Part shown: positions 11,848 to 25,380 of the stretch, in pieces | Layout: the number at the start of each line of letters is the position of its first letter | Position numbering within the stretch: position 1 is the first letter of the stretch | Source: Nigrospora sphaerica | Taxonomy: Eukaryota > Ascomycota > Sordariomycetes > Amphisphaeriales > Apiosporaceae | Direction: 5' to 3' | DNA length: 64,000 bases | Assembly (NCBI GenBank): GCA_018287875.1 | Contig: JAGVVL010000022.1 | Location: 2,046,001 to 2,110,000 of the forward strand | Position numbers and translations under genes: made by a program | The notes under the pieces: generated by a model | The model's database searches: none | Seen by the model: the letters and a program-made list of their open reading frames with translations, nothing else | What the model was told of the DNA's origin: nothing

Positions 11848-14660
11848 TCACGGCAACTCCTTGAAGATGGCGGGCTGGGGCGGGATAGGAGGCTGGTCCA
11901 GGCCTCCCGACGGCGGTGCCGGCGGCGACTTGTCATCCGAGCCCTTGCCCTTGCCGCCAAAGTACTTGGTGAACTCGTCGCGGTCGTCGAACGGCCGGGG
12001 GCCCAGCAGGCGAACCATGTCGTCGCGGGTCAAGACTTCTTTCGACAGCAGCTCCTCGGCCACGATACCCACCTCCTTCTTCCTCTCCACCAAGAGGTCT
12101 TTGCACTGCTTGTAGGCACTGTCGACGATGCGCCGCACCTCTGCGTCGATGGTCTGCGCCGTCGACTCGGCGAAGGGCTTCACGAGCTGGTTCTCGTCCT
12201 TCTGGAAGTGCATGGGGCCGAGCTTCTGCGACATGCCCCACTGCGTAACCATGGCCGTCGCCATCTGGGTGACCTTCTTGAAGTCGTCGCTTGCACCCGT
12301 CGTGACGGTCGGGAAGTGGAGCTCCTCCGAGATGCGTCCGCCCAAGGTCATGGCCATGCGGTCGAGCAGCTGCTGTTCCGTCATGAGGTACACATCGCCA
12401 GGCAGGTACTGCGCATAGCCCAGGGCGCCTTGGCCGCGGGGAATGATGGACACCTTAAGCAGAGGATCCGCGTATTGGAAGTACCAGCCGCAAATAGCGT
12501 GGCCGGCCTCGTGGTACGCCACTGTTTTCTTCTCCTGCGGGTTCAAGACCAGAGATTTGCGCTCGAGACCGCCGATAACGCGCTCGATGGCCTGTTCAAA
12601 ATGTTTCATAGTGATAGATGACGCGTTCGCTCTCGCAGCTGTAGCGGGTTAGCTGGCCGTCAAGCCGTATGGTGTGGAGTGGGCAACTTACCAACAAGCG
12701 CAGCCTCGTTGACGCAGTTGGCGATGTCGGCACCGGCGAAGCCAGGGGTCAACGCCGCGAGCCTGCCGCTGAGATGTTCCACCTCCTCGTTCGTAACTAC
12801 CTTCTTGAGATACACCTTGAAAATATCTTGGCGTCCCGACATGGTCGGCCTATCGATGTAAATGTGACGATCGAATCGACCGGGTCGCATGAGGGCCTTG
12901 TCCAGAATATCCGCTCGGTTGGTACCGGCAAGAACGACGACCTGGTCTTGCGTGTTGAAGCCGTCCATTTCTGTCAGAATCTGGTTGAGAGTCGCCTCCC
13001 GCTCGTCGTTGCCACTAAATCGACCGCCACCCTCGGAACGCGACTTGCCGACAGCATCGATCTCATCGATGAAGATGATGCAGGGCGTCTGCTTTCGCGC
13101 CGTGGCGAACAAGTCGCGGACGCGGGACGCTCCCACACCGACAAACATTTCAACGAACTCGGAACCGCTGACGCTGAAGAAAGGGACGCCTGATTCACCG
13201 GCCGTCGCCTTGGCCAGCAGCGTCTTACCAGTTCCGGGAGGGCCCGACAGGATGGCACCACGCGGGATCTTAGCGCCCAGACGCTGGAACTTTTCGGGCT
13301 TCTGAAGGAAGCTCACAAACTCCATGATCTCTTGCTTGGCTTCGTCCATACCGGCCACGTCGTTGAAGCGAACCTGGACTGCCGACTCCACATTGAACCG
13401 TTTAGCCTTGCTCTTGCCGAAGCCGAACATGCCACCACCAGCGCCACCGCCGGCACCACCGCGACGCGACATCCAGTACAGCAAGCCGACAAAGAGAACA
13501 GTGGGACCGAACAGTCCCAGCAGGCTCATGAGGGTGCTCTCGCCCACGTAACTGACGGGGATCCTCTCGGAAGGGGGGATGCCGAGCTCCTCTTGCGCCT
13601 CGTCCAGATGCCGCTCGAAGACGTCTGTCGAGCCGATGGAGAAGTAGTAGAAGAAGCCGGGTCGGGTGGCAACCGAGTCCGGGTATACCGCAGCTGTGGC
13701 CTCGCGGTTCAACTCGACCCGCACACGGCCACCGGCAACGACCAGCTTGTCGACCAGGCCCTTTTCGAGGAAGTTCTTGCGGAGCTCCTGCCATGTGATC
13801 TCGCGGGATCCTTCGTCGAATAGTGAGTTGTACAGCCAGTAGGCGAGGGCAGTGCCGATAATCGTGGTGAGCCAGTCGTTGTTCTTCCAGGGGTTGCCGC
13901 CAGACGGCGGTGGTGGCGCGCCCTGCGACTGTTTCCTCTGCTTATCGCGGGCTTCTCTCTGCTGCCGGGCGGTTTCGTTGATGCGAGATTTCAGGTCTTT
14001 CAGGGGATCCGAGTCGGATTGCTCCGCCTCCTTGTCGGTTCCCTTTTGTTCGGATGACTTGGTCCTTGAAGGGTCCTTCCTCTGCGCCATCTCCAATTCG
14101 GCGAAGCGCTCCGCCAGCTGGGCGGCGAACGTGTTCAACTTGAGGAAGAACTTGCCGCCGTCGGCCCAGCTCAGATTACCGTCCAGCTTCTTGCGCATCA
14201 GGTCCCGCATTTCGACCGGCACGCCGGTCTTCTTCATCATCTCCACAATGTCTCGCGCGGATTTGCCCTCCCACTGAAATTCCAGCCACGCGGGCCCGGC
14301 CTCGGCGGTCCTGGTGAGCTCATCGGCCTCTTCGGGCGTGAGGTGCACCCATCCCGGCGGGAGGTCCAGCTTCTCGTCGGCGGCGGCCTTGGCGGCATCG
14401 GCGCCGGCAGGGCCTGGCGACGAGGTACTCTTCACCTCGGGCTTCTTGTCGTCGCCATCGTGTTCGGGGCGCGGCGGCTTCGGCTGGTCGTCCTTGCCCC
14501 CCGAGTAGTGGCGCGGATGCTGTAGACGTTGCTGGGCGGCCCAGGCCGAAGGGAGGGTGGAGGGGAGACCGGGCGTCCGTATGCTTGAGCGGGTGTAGGC
14601 GTGGAGAGAAGACCTGGAGAATCGCGCGAGGCTAGTCGACCGCCGTAGGAAGCTTGACAT
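11848..14660 (-). CDS. YTA12: Mitochondrial inner-membrane m-AAA protease subunit (FtsH/AFG3 family, YTA12-like)
   Basis: Two exons (14660-12692 and 12638-11848) give 919 residues. A 53-bp intron with a GTAAGT donor lies just after the AAA domain. The ATG at 14660 opens a basic, Ser/Arg-rich presequence typical of mitochondrial import; the same frame upstream has only a TTG. Domains in order: FtsH extracellular-type region; transmembrane segments at about 263-285 and 375-393; Walker A GPPGTGKT at ~472-479; Walker [10 protein letters not shown] at ~525-534; second region of homology LMRPGRFDR at ~589-597; zinc-metalloprotease motif HEAGH at 699-703. All ATPase and protease residues are present. 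The family forms hexamers facing the matrix, degrades misfolded inner-membrane proteins and matures ribosomal protein MrpL32. YTA12 rather than AFG3 is my preference from the long N-terminal region, with less certainty. Confidence 0.93.
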
Positions 14661-17600
14661 GACGGGCAGAGCCGATAGCGAGGCGCCTCTACACCGGATA
14701 TGACGGAAGAATGGGCTGTGGGTGGGCAAGGAGAGGCGGATCGTCCTTAATGTCTGCTACCTCATCGAAGGCGCGCAGTCTCTGGCGGGCTCCCTGGAAC
14801 GTGCGTGTCAGCGGATGCGGTCAACGGGTAGTCAGTAGACAGGACGGCAACACAGTCGTACCGGCAATGCGAACGTCAATGGATGTTAGGAAAGCTCCGG
14901 CGGCGAGGTCAGGATTTCTGGCTTTTGCCTCTTAACGCCGCACGGCAGCTTTGCGCCTTCCCATCGACTCATCATCAACCCGACCCTAGTCTGTTTGTGG
15001 GCAAGCGGATTATCCCACCATACCCCGAACCACCGGCCCACGTGACCCCTCCATGACGCACGCCCAAGTCTGCCTACTATACTCTCTTACTCGACCTCCG
15101 GCGAGGGACGTAGTTGTTTCCCCCTGTAAAAATCATAGGCAACAGGCGGGCGTATACGCACGAAAGAGTAAGGGCGGAAAAGGCGCTCATGGGGGTCCCA
15201 GGTTCGACCCGCGAAGCAAAAGCGTCACTAGCACGAACGGCACATTCTTCTGGCTTCTTAGCCCTTACACGATAGCCAGCCACCAAACTGTGGTACTGTC
15301 GGAGCGTAAGCCAACTGCTTGCACGGGGGGAAAGCTGCGGTCCCCCTCCCATTGAGAGGCAGGGCTCTCTGCTTGCTTATCATCGCCTCCTCATACTGGG
15401 TGGCGACCTTACTCAGTATGGCACTCGTGGTGACAAAAACACCAGATACTCTGAAAGCACCCGCCCCCAATCGGCTCACCCACGGCCAATATCCCCGATT
15501 CGTAGTCAACAGCAGGTCTGGCCCTCAATTCTGCTGCAAAGATGGAGGTGAGAAGGGATGATACGTGTATCGCTAAAAGGGGTTGGGGGAAGTGGCATAA
15601 CGGCATGGGCTGGACCCCGACGAACCATGAGCCGTTCCGGCTTCGCCTGCCTGACGGCATCGGGTCTTGGCGGTAGCGACTCTTGGGGTCTCGGGAGTCC
15701 CTGCGGATCGGCGTAGAGACGTTACCATTCGGCGTGCCCGCCAGCTGTGCACTCTTTTCGGCCTTGCGGGTAGGCATCGAAGGCACTCGGCGGGCGGCGA
15801 GCCCCGGGGGGGACGGGGGCGCATGGCTGCGACGTCAGGGCCGCTCCCGACGCTGGGCAACATTGATGGTAAAAGCACGCGCCCCGTACAATTGGCGAAA
15901 TAGGGGTTTTCTGTGTATGGCAGTCAAGCCGCCGGATCTCTGAGGGTCGTGTATCGTACATGAGTGTCTCGGGGACTCGCCAGCGCCCGTGGTGACAATC
16001 CGTCAAGCGGAGTCGACCGTCCTCGTCGAGCAATAAGTGATCAGCAGGTTCGTTCGAAACCTGACCGGATCATCGGAATAGACCAAAGAGACCTGAGAGC
16101 CGGTATCCCGCGTTCTACGACAGAGTTTGTTGGCATATTCCAAGAGGTACTCCCATCTGCCCAAATCCCAGGGTCCGCTCGATCGTTCCATGCCGGCCGC
16201 CGGCGTGGATATATTTTGCCGGCTCAGCAGGTCCGAATCCACGAACCAAGGTCTTTTGGTAGTCTTATGTGCCTCGGAGCATTCTCGCCGCAAGTTCCAG
16301 TCGATACTGGTGCCGTCGTGGCCGGAAGGGCTTAAACCAAGCACATTTTACCGCCCTTTGATAACAATCAACCCTCCTGCGCTAGGGGAAGAATTCGAGT
16401 CATTGTTCTAAATCGAGAGAAGAGAAACGGCATGGAAGAAAACCCGAGGAACCAGTCTGTTATAAATATTCAGCCTACGGGCACTTGTTAGTCTCCGGTC
16501 TGTCTTTACGAGAAAACATCTGCTGGTCACATACGGGATGCTTGATCTCGAGGCCTAGTTTCACCAGGCGTAGCCACGATATGAGCCTTCATCTCGCCTG
16601 ATGAAAGGGGACCCTGCCCCAAACCAGATAGACAAGTTCGATTTGAGCGAGTGCTTTTGTCTATTAAAGCAAGATACGCATTGCCATCGGTCCTCGCTTC
16701 AATATGGAAAGATGCGATCCTGCCGTTGCGTCTTCTCATCACGCCCCCCGGGAAAAAAAACCCCGGCCTGGAGAAAAGATGTAGAAGGGAGGGTTTGCTC
16801 ACCACGTTGCGGATTGCAAAATGTGCTGGGCCTCGCGCGGGAACGCCTTGCCCGACCCAAGCGCTACCTGCTCTTACGAGTAGCGAAGCGATCTCGACCC
16901 CGGCGTACAGCCACGAGAACATCGGGCGGTACATCCGTCCATCGGAGCCCTGTCGCTATCCCATTTATCCGTCGCCACGGAAGTACATCTGCTTTGTCGT
17001 GCATCTTGCAACTACCGTGCTCTCATCACCGCGTGGGGCAAGACCGAATTCAGCCTGCAGGACTCCCCGAGCAGAATAGGGCACGTTGGAAAAGTCCGCC
17101 GGGCCAGGTATGATATGCATTTGCGGGTCTCCTGTTCGGCAGGTCTCCTGTCAACGGGCGAAAGAAATTCGCTCGGGTCTTTCAACCGGGCTGTCAACGT
17201 TAGCCAACAGCCTACCTATAGCCCCTTGCTTCGAGCTGCTACCGGTTGCTCCTACGTGAAGGGACATGCTACCGGAATATGGGCCCTCGACCATGGAAGC
17301 CTTGCCCCTGGCACGCCGCCAGAGTCTCATAGGGACTCCATCGTGACGAGCGGGAACTATGAGGGGTCGCTTGGTTTTTTTTGGGCTGGCTGCCGGCACG
17401 GCCAAGCGATTGTTCCTATAGGAAGAGCTGGCCGTATATTCCAAGGCCTGGACCCACCGGTAGACGTGTAGGCTGTCCACGGTCAACACGAGAGAGCCAG
17501 CGAGATGCGGACGGAGAACAGGCTGTACATCCGAAAGCTCGTGCAGCGGACGGCATGGCCAAAAAACCCGAATACTACGCCACACGCTTCATGCTTGGCA

Positions 17601-17828
17601 ATAGCAGAGCAAGGGACCGAGGGTACGGATGCCATCTGCATGCAGCGTGGCCTGGGTAGCGCGGCCGACTTGGACCACCACCACCAGCCGCGCTCACCGC
17701 CACGACAAATACCCAGACCGTGTTGCGGCCGGGCCGGGTCACCTTGAACAGCGGAGAGGCGGCCCTCGGGCGTCACGGGACTCTCAGGCGCACCAGAATG
17801 CTCGAAGCAGTGGATCAGATGTTGCCAG

Positions 17829-17842
17829 CCCCCCCCCCCCCC
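17829..17842. repeat. C14 homopolymer
   Basis: Fourteen consecutive C in intergenic DNA. Length may be uncertain in the assembly. Confidence 0.9.
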
Positions 17843-18428
17843 GGTGGCCTCCCTCGTTGCTCACGGGCGGGACGCGCTCTGGTGCTGCTAAGGAATTTAG
17901 GCAAAAAGGGGGCAATGGCAAGATGATCTCACGCGCGAGCCAAGCGACGAGAAGGAACAAGCCCGGGGTGGGAATGGCAAGCCAGATCGAGGCCCAGATG
18001 GCCGGCCAAGTCCTGCGGGCATGATCGCCACTCGGGCGACCGCACTCGTGAGCAAGACCGGACGTGCAGCTGGTGGTGATGGCAGCAATACTTCCGATCC
18101 CAAAACAGCTAGAGCTGCAACAGCCCAGTAAGGCTCGGAGGCGGGAAGCGATTCGACATCGGTGGGATGCTGGAGGGCGCCATGGCGTCTGCTTACCTCT
18201 CTGTCTCTCTCCTTGTTCGCATGTGCAAACAATACACGAGGAGCTGTTTTGCTGAGTCAGATTGCGACTCGCCATGATGGAAGGGTCAGTGGCGGCTTGA
18301 GAGTAAGACACGGTCGCGCCATCACGATGCAGGGACGTCTGGGACAAGACGGAGCAGCAGCGGCGGCGGCAGCGGCAGCAGCGGAGTAACGGTGGCGGCA
18401 GGCAAAGTACACGGGGGGGGGTTGCATG

Positions 18429-18484
18429 AGGCCTGTCTACCTAGGTACTTATCTATGAAGGTACTTAAGGTAGGTAGTAGGCCT
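18429..18484. repeat. Imperfect inverted repeat with TAGGTA/GGTAC motifs
   Basis: The left arm (18429-18443, AGGCCT then CTACCTA) is complementary to the right arm (18471-18484, TAGGTAG then AGGCCT), with a one-base difference in the middle. The 27-bp loop itself contains GGTACTT and GGTACTTAAGG. One of several such elements in the window. Confidence 0.7.
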
Positions 18485-20166
18485 GGGTCCGGCTGTGGGT
18501 ACAAGTTTATGCCGCACAGCGCCGTACGCTGATGCTATTTTGGTAGTACAGTAGAAGCTTGGATGGAGCAAGGCGGATGGGAGTTGGGAAGGCGCGTGTG
18601 CCCTGTACGAACCTAGTTGTAGGAGGCGTTCCCCCGCTTGCAGAACGAAGGGACGAAGGCTGCGAGGTACCTGAATCCGTATTCGGGCGCCGATCCAAGG
18701 CTCGTCGTCTTCTTCCCCCGCCCGTGTTGGGGGCGGGACCCAGTTCTGCCTGTCAGTCAGAAAGTACCTCCGTCATTCAGTTGGGCGGCCCCAAGGATCA
18801 GCTTCCCCCCTGGCCTAGTGTACTTGGGTACCGCCCGGGCCACAGGTTTTCCATATGAAGGCAGGGGCACCTTTGGGCCCGGAAGGTTTAAGCGACAGAA
18901 GGTCGCAGTTGGGAGCGTCACATCGTCGCAGTGCCGCAGTGTCGCAGTCAGTGGACATGCGGGAGAGCATGCCTTGGGCTACCCTGGGGGTGGAGGGCTT
19001 GGAAGGGCTGGAAGGGTTGGAGAGGCTCCCCCAAGCGGATTGACGGGGAAAATGGACCCATGGATGGGAGAGTCAACGGCATTGCGCTTGTGGGGCCGCC
19101 GTCCTGGACATGGAGGCAAGGTGATCTTAATGGGCGTCTTATAGGCCTTCAACCAGATATGGAAGTCTACGGGAAATCGGCCGTGGGGTTTGGTCTATGT
19201 ACTCTGTACCTCCTCATATCTATGGCCTATAGGTTGTGGCTGTGCCCCACCACAACCCAACTGCATACGAGAAAGATCCGTTACAGAGAAAGGTTGCGTG
19301 AAGTAGCAAGTATAGGAGGGTATAGACGGGAGTATAGAATAACCGTCACCACCACCAACATTTCCCCCTCAGACAACAGCCACAACCATGGCTAACACGT
19401 ACCTGCAACCATCGCCACCATCGCCGCCCCCATACGACCGACGACCTTCTCGGCCGTCCGTCAGCCGACCGGCCAAATCCCCCCGTCCCCTCCGACGGGC
19501 ACTTGCATAACACGAAGCGCCCAAAACCCCTGTCTCGGTCTGTCCCGCCTCCCTGGCAACCGGCGTGTCTGCTTCCCTTCCCTACCTCAGGGCGGCGTTG
19601 GTAGCCCTGGCCCAAATTGCCCGGGACCAACGCGACATGCTTCTCGTAGGTCGGCCGTGCCCCGAACCGGGCCAGATCTGTCGGTCTGTGAGCAAAGACC
19701 CACGTGTGATCTCTCTCCGTCCATGATGTGCAGGGGGGAGGGGCAGGAACCAAAGAAAAAACAAATAGGAGGGGTGTGAATACGGCCACACACACATATC
19801 GTACTTTTCTGGCCCAACGCGGGGGCAGAACGCCCTGTCCGGTACGCCACCTCTTTGTTGACCTGCGGCAAATCGTCCGAGAGACATGCAGCGAGATCCA
19901 GAGCCCAGCACATCTGACAGTCAGATGCTGTCTGCTGCATGCAAGTGTAAGTAGGCAAATCACACACAAACACAAACACGGCACGCGCGCGCGCGCAGGC
20001 ACCATGACCATGGCCACCACGTCACTTGCAGCAACAGCGGCGGCGGCAGCTCTATGTACCGGTACGCAGCCTCTAGCCCAGAACGGAACGGTGCGTGGAT
20101 GGGGGCCTGATACGGCTAGAAGGATCCCAGGTAGCTTCCGGGGGAGGGAATGGTGCCAATCCTCCC

Positions 20167-20215
<49 letters not shown>
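20167..20215. repeat. Compound microsatellite (CA)7(GA)17
   Basis: Seven CA units followed directly by about seventeen GA units. Intergenic, no associated gene. Confidence 0.95.
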
Positions 20216-20217
<2 letters not shown>

Positions 20218-21882
20218 TGTGTATACTTATCCAGTCACCACCTCACCGCAAGAATCTGCCTCGTCAAGTGCCGGAGGATGGGGGGGGGATTCCCGTAGGC
20301 CTGGCGAAATAGCCGTACCGCCCCAGCTCCAGCCGACACGCTCGAATGGGGGATATTCCTCGAGAGTGCGTCGTCGATATGGATGAAGATCAACCAGACG
20401 CCACCACCACCACTACCCCGTGCACATAGGGCCATGCCGGGTCCGCGCTGCTATCCCCCCCGCCCGGATCCTCGGTTTCGCCCGTCGTCTTTCTAGCGCC
20501 GGCCCCCTCGCACACCGGGTGGGGGTTGTGTATGTTCGTGTGTCGCCGTTTCCCTTTTCTCCAAGACCAAGGTTCGGCCACGGGCAGGTCTCGTAACCAG
20601 AGGGGCCCGGATCGCAGGCTTCCGTCGCGCTGGGCGGTCGTAGGTTGTACGGGCGGGCGGCGGCAGCAGCGCGCGGGGCCACAGACTGAAAAGGGTCCCC
20701 GGGGGCTCTGAACCCTCTCCCCCCCTCTCCCCACCCCCCATGCATGCCCCTCTGGTATTACCCAACATGCAGTTATCAGCTCTGCGCTTAACCACAAGGC
20801 CCCTCCTCCCACCCCCCCTCACTCCCCCCCGGGCTTTACCCCAGGTTCTACCTAGTCGTAGACGGTCATCTCAGAACCGAGGAGGCGAAGTGAGCCTACG
20901 GCGTACCTCGTGGGTCACGCGTTCCCGGGCTTACAGAACGTCCCGGGGGACAGCGCCTGTTTGTCCCGGCCGCCCGTCACCTCGGGGACCGACTGTTAGG
21001 TTACTCTCCCGCTTTCGGTCTGGTTCCTAACCTCACGGGCTTTCCCCTTTCCCCGTCCCGTATCAGCATCGTCCAATTTCGCTTTCCAGGGGCTGAAGGC
21101 TGAGCCCGTCAGCACGGGCGTGGGCCGCACAGCCCGTCGGACAGCGAGAGTAGCCAGACGGGCGTCTCAGTTTCCTTGCCAGCTAGACATCCGTCCGACC
21201 GGCCCCGGGGGGTAAGCTGTTCGCCCTATATGCAAGTGTCCCCTGGTACTGCATTAGCAGACTCCGGCACATGTAGAAAATTATTATGGGCAACCAACAA
21301 GAGGGAGAGGCGACTATCACAACCAAGTTTAGGTATAGATTTACTTGCTTGGGGTAGCGGCAGAGCCGAGATAATATATATACACTACAGGGGCATCCCG
21401 TCGCCCTTGAGCCCGCCAACCCGGGCCATGCATCAAGCCGCAGCCGCGTTTGCGGGCTCGACAACCTCTATATACAAGATCCGTGTAGATGGATGCCTGT
21501 CGACCGGGGCGGCTCTGGGGCCTCGCCAGGCCCAAACCCCGGCGTCCGCACCATCCACAGTCGTGCTGATTCGTATGTTGTGTCGCCTTTTCCCGCACTC
21601 CCCAAAGTCATAAACAGTCGTTCCGTATCCCGAGATCGCTACCAGCTCGACGTGGTCGAGGGGGGGAAAAAAAGAAAAAAGAAAAGACAGCCCAAAGAAG
21701 CCCAGACCCAATCGCAGCACGCTCGTACCCAGGAGAAATGCAGATGGCGGTTTGGCGCGGCTGGGGGTAAAAGCCGCCACCAGATGTATAGTAACACAGG
21801 AACAGAGAAAGAAGATACACAACAGAAGGGGGGGTCGTTCGCCTGAGACAGGAACATCTAAAACGGAGTGTCTGTAGGAGAA

Positions 21883-24089
21883 TCAGGACGAGTGGCCGTA
21901 AGGCTGCGAAGTCGGCCCCGCGGCGTGGCCGGCTTGAGACATGCCGAAGCTGCGTTTTCGCCTGAGCTCGCCGTAAATGTCCTGAGAGTACTCCTCGCGC
22001 CTGTCGGCGTGACGGCCAAAGCTGTCTCGCATCGGTGTCCGCGAGGTCGGGCTCGACATGCTGCCTCCGTGCAGAGCCTGGGAGAAATCCTGCGAGGGCG
22101 CGATCGGGGCGCTGGGAATCGAGTATTCATGAGCCGAGCTGACGCCTGGAGTGCGCGGGAACGAATATTCCGCGGGCGCCGTGAGCGGAGCCGAGGGGTA
22201 ACTGCTGCTGTACGCCACAGAGCTACCGTAAGGCGCCGTGGAAGCCGATCGGGGCGTCAGGCCCGAACCCGAAGTAGGCGGCCCTTGTCCGGACGACACG
22301 GAACGGTATTGGGTGCGAAGATCAAGGCCCAGGGGAAGCGTGGCCGAGGCTGCCCGGAGGCGGGAGCGGTTCTGAGGAGGGGGTTGAAGAGTGGTACCGT
22401 GGAGGCTTGAGTAGCCCATCTGACTCGGGGGGGAGTGCATGCCCGTGGAACCTAAGTGTGGTCAGTCAAAAGCCCAAGGATGGTCCGTATTGGGTGCGTC
22501 TACTCACCCGCATAGGAGCTCGAGTCGTAACCGACGGGTGAGGTGGCCATCTGGTCCGGCTGGTAGAGCGAGGGGTGCCGGCCACTCATGACAGGGCTGG
22601 GGCTGCCTGCTTGGTAACCGAAATCGATGTTATCGCCCTTCCAAGACATGCTGGAGCGCAGGGGCGACTGCAGGCTCTCGGACCTCGCCCGCGACACCGT
22701 TTCCCGCAACTGGAGGGGCTGCATGGGGCGGACCTGCTGCTGCCTAGACTGCGCGTGCATCTGTTGCTGCATGCTGGCGTCCATGTTGCCGTGACGGGCA
22801 AAGGGGTTGGCACTGCGGGGGCCGTTGCTCATTGGGCTCGCGAGGTGGCTCGAGTAGTAGCCTCGCTCCGTACCCGCGGGGGAAGACAGCGGCGAGAGCA
22901 TGCCCTGGCTGTTCATGCCTCCGGAAGCAAAGCCGAGGCCGCTGAAGCCGTGGCTGAGGCCGGCCGGGCCCATGTGCTCCTCGCCGTCGCCTCTTCGCAT
23001 GCCGTCAATCATCAGGGGGCGCATCATATGGTCGGCGTACGCTGCTGGGTTGCCAAAGTCCACCGGCGGCGTGATGGGTGTTCCGAGGGCGTGCACGGCA
23101 CCGTAGGGCGAGTGCAGCGCCTGGACGTTGTCGAAGTCGTCAGGAACAGCCCGCATCTTGATCATGCGGTCGCGGTCGTCGGCTGTGAGGCGCTTGATCT
23201 TGGCACGTCTGGTTGTATGTTAGTTCATGACGAGGCTCTACTGGCGGGGATTCCACGGGGTCCTACCGGTTCTGGAACCAGACCTGCACTTGCCGCGGGC
23301 TCAGGCCTGGAATCTCCCTCGACAGGCGCTCTCGGTGGGCGGCATCGGGGTGAGGCTGCTTGGCGAACTCACTCATCAGGAACCGTGTTTGTTGGTGGGT
23401 GAGCCTACACCGGGTTAGCACTGTCGGCATCTTTGCCCAGGGCTCCCGTTTCGGGGCACGAACCTGAAGCGCTTCATCTTCCGACGGGCCGCCGTGCGTT
23501 CAGCAGCGGTTTGCGGGTGCGAGGCGTCCTCTTCTCCTTCCAATACGTCGTCCTCGTCGTCGAGAACACCGTCGTCCTCGTCCTTTCCCAGAGCTAGCTC
23601 CTCGTTCCTGTTTCGGTTGTTCGCGGCGTCCGATTCCAGGGGCGGGGAGGCCACGATCGAAGGCAGGGGCCTCTCCAGGGCCGATTCCGATTTGACTCCG
23701 TACGTCTCACCACGGGGCTCGGGCTGCTCCTGGTTCGGCGATTCCACTTTGGGGGTTCGCAGTCCCAGCGGGTCCATTGAACGGTTGTGGTTCATGACAG
23801 GCACCACGGGGCTCGTCTTGGACTGCTCGGCGCCCCTGGCGTTGTCAGCACTCGCAGGATGCCGCTCCGCCGAAGCATTGCTGCTGCTGTTGGTAGCGTT
23901 GGAGGTTTGCTCCAACGGCTGCGCAAAGATGTTGGCATCACCCGAAGGCAGGAACGCGTAGTTTCCCTGCCACCCCGGCTGCGTCGCCAACGGGCTGGCG
24001 AAGTTGGACATGCGTGGCGTGGTGTATATGGTCCCGTACTTGCTAGACCAGTGGCTGTGCTCCGAATCAGGCTGTCTGGTGACGAGCAT
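21883..24089 (-). CDS. Homeodomain transcription factor
   Basis: Four exons (24089-23464, 23404-23267, 23208-22508, 22451-21883) give an exact 677-residue frame. The ATG at 24089 is the first in frame; a second ATG at 24011 is possible and would shorten the protein by 26 residues. A basic entry (RRKMKRFR) starts the homeodomain at about residue 204. Exon 2 encodes nearly all of helices 1-3, ending in the diagnostic VQVWFQNR, and exon 3 continues with RAKIKR. Upstream is an acidic linker (DEDD-rich), and downstream ~400 residues of Pro/Ser/Gln/Met-rich disordered sequence, probably activation or partner-binding regions. Fungal homeodomain factors of this layout act in the nucleus, and several control conidiation or fruit-body development. 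Which ortholog this is I cannot say. It stands alone, with about 7 kb gene-free downstream and 15 kb upstream. Confidence 0.92.
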
Positions 24090-25330
24090 TGGGGGCCGCT
24101 TTGAGGGGGTGTTTCGTAGATGGTGTTTTCCTGGTGAAGAGGGAAAGAGATGGAGTGAGAGAGAGGTGAGCAACGAGGATGGTGCTTCGAGATGCTGTGC
24201 TTTTATGAAAAGGTCCGGGATAGAGAATGTAGTGAACGTCGGATCCTGTCTCGTATCAAGAAAAAAAAGAAGGCGAAGGAAGAAACGAGCGGCAGCAAAG
24301 GTTGCGAGAACCTTTGAAGTAGTAAACCAAGAAGGCCTGCGGTGGTACGAGTCGGCAGTGACGGGCAGGGACGCGGCTCAATTCCTAGGGAAGGGTATCT
24401 GGAGTGTATATATCACGGCTCCCGGCGCAGATCACACCAAAGTCTTCCCTTTTGAATGATCGGGGTCGGCAAGGCTGGTTGGTAGGTATAAAAAAGAACG
24501 AGTGGTAAAAGGCGTTGAGCTGTTTTTCTGTGTTTGACCGAGACCAGCCCTTCAAAGTTGTAGCACTAGAAGAGAAGGGAAAGAATGAATGAAGCGGGAT
24601 GGGTGGAATGAAGTCGAGGTCCAGTCGCAATCATCGACCACAAGACAAGCTCGGGCAAGAAAGATGTCGTTCCAGGGCGAAGTTATGAAGGCGAGGTCCA
24701 AGAAGCTTCGCCGTGAAAGAGAGCCTCCTGGACTGGGGGTATAATCTCTATAAATTGACGAGGGTCGTATGATGGTTGTCCAGTGGGGCCGGGCGCCTCG
24801 ACGTCCCAAGCAGGGAGTGACGGGCCCAGTTTGTGTCCTGTGGAGGCAGCAAGGCGGTTCATCCAGGGCGCCCCTGCGACTATGGCTGGCAGAAGTGGGT
24901 TTACCAATAACACCAGGCAACCCAGACGGAGAAACGTGCTGGTGGATCCTGTCGTGGTAGCCAGAACCGAAAAGCTCAGTGCGGGTACATGAGAGATGAT
25001 GTGACGATCAGAGATCCTGGGTGATGGGGAGAACCTTGTACCGTACCTGGCTGGAGGCGGTAGGGATCTGGCGAGGGGCTTGAAGCACATTTTAAAGCTT
25101 CATCGAGCTGGCAAAAGAGCCCGTCCCCCGTCACCGATCCCCTGCGGCAATGGGCGGCTTGCCTTGCCGGGTAGGTACTGAGCCACGTCCGTTTCCGTCA
25201 AGGATCATGGCAAAGCGGTACCAGCTGGTCCATATCAAGCGGATCTTGGCCATTAGAATCTCGGCTGAATGGCTAATGCCGTGGCCCCAGGTACACCTAC
25301 ATGCCTCTTGTGATACTCCTCTCTGCCTCT

Positions 25331-25380
25331 AGGGGAGGGGAGGGGAGGGGGGGAAGGGATGGGAGGGGAGGCAGGGAGGG
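25331..25380. repeat. Polypurine tract with (AGGGG)n, potential G-quadruplex
   Basis: About 50 bases on the plus strand are almost all G and A, built from GGGGA-like units with at least four G-runs of three or more. Such sequence can form G-quadruplex or triplex DNA. It lies roughly 1.2 kb upstream of the homeobox gene. Confidence 0.8.

Larger units (their letters stand above)
14661..21882. other. Long intergenic region (~7.2 kb), no gene recognised
   Basis: Lies between the divergent side of the m-AAA protease gene and the 3' end of the homeobox gene. Many frames of 60-280 codons occur, but they overlap on both strands, lack family motifs and give no plausible spliced model. The stretch 15.9-17.3 kb is somewhat richer in A+T. 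It contains a C14 run (17829-17842), an inverted repeat (18429-18484) and a CA/GA microsatellite (20167-20215). I cannot exclude a non-coding RNA or a lineage-specific gene. Confidence 0.55.

Noticed and set aside
14661..14729. Upstream extension of the m-AAA protease frame
   Set aside because: The extension starts at TTG; the ATG at 14660 gives a normal mitochondrial presequence.
15191..15216. Possible tRNA from a GGTTCGACCC-like B box
   Set aside because: No A box or acceptor-stem pairing upstream, and flanking bases do not form a T stem.
20820..21060. Possible dispersed 5S rRNA gene
   Set aside because: Blocks typical of fungal 5S genes, such as the internal control region, are absent.
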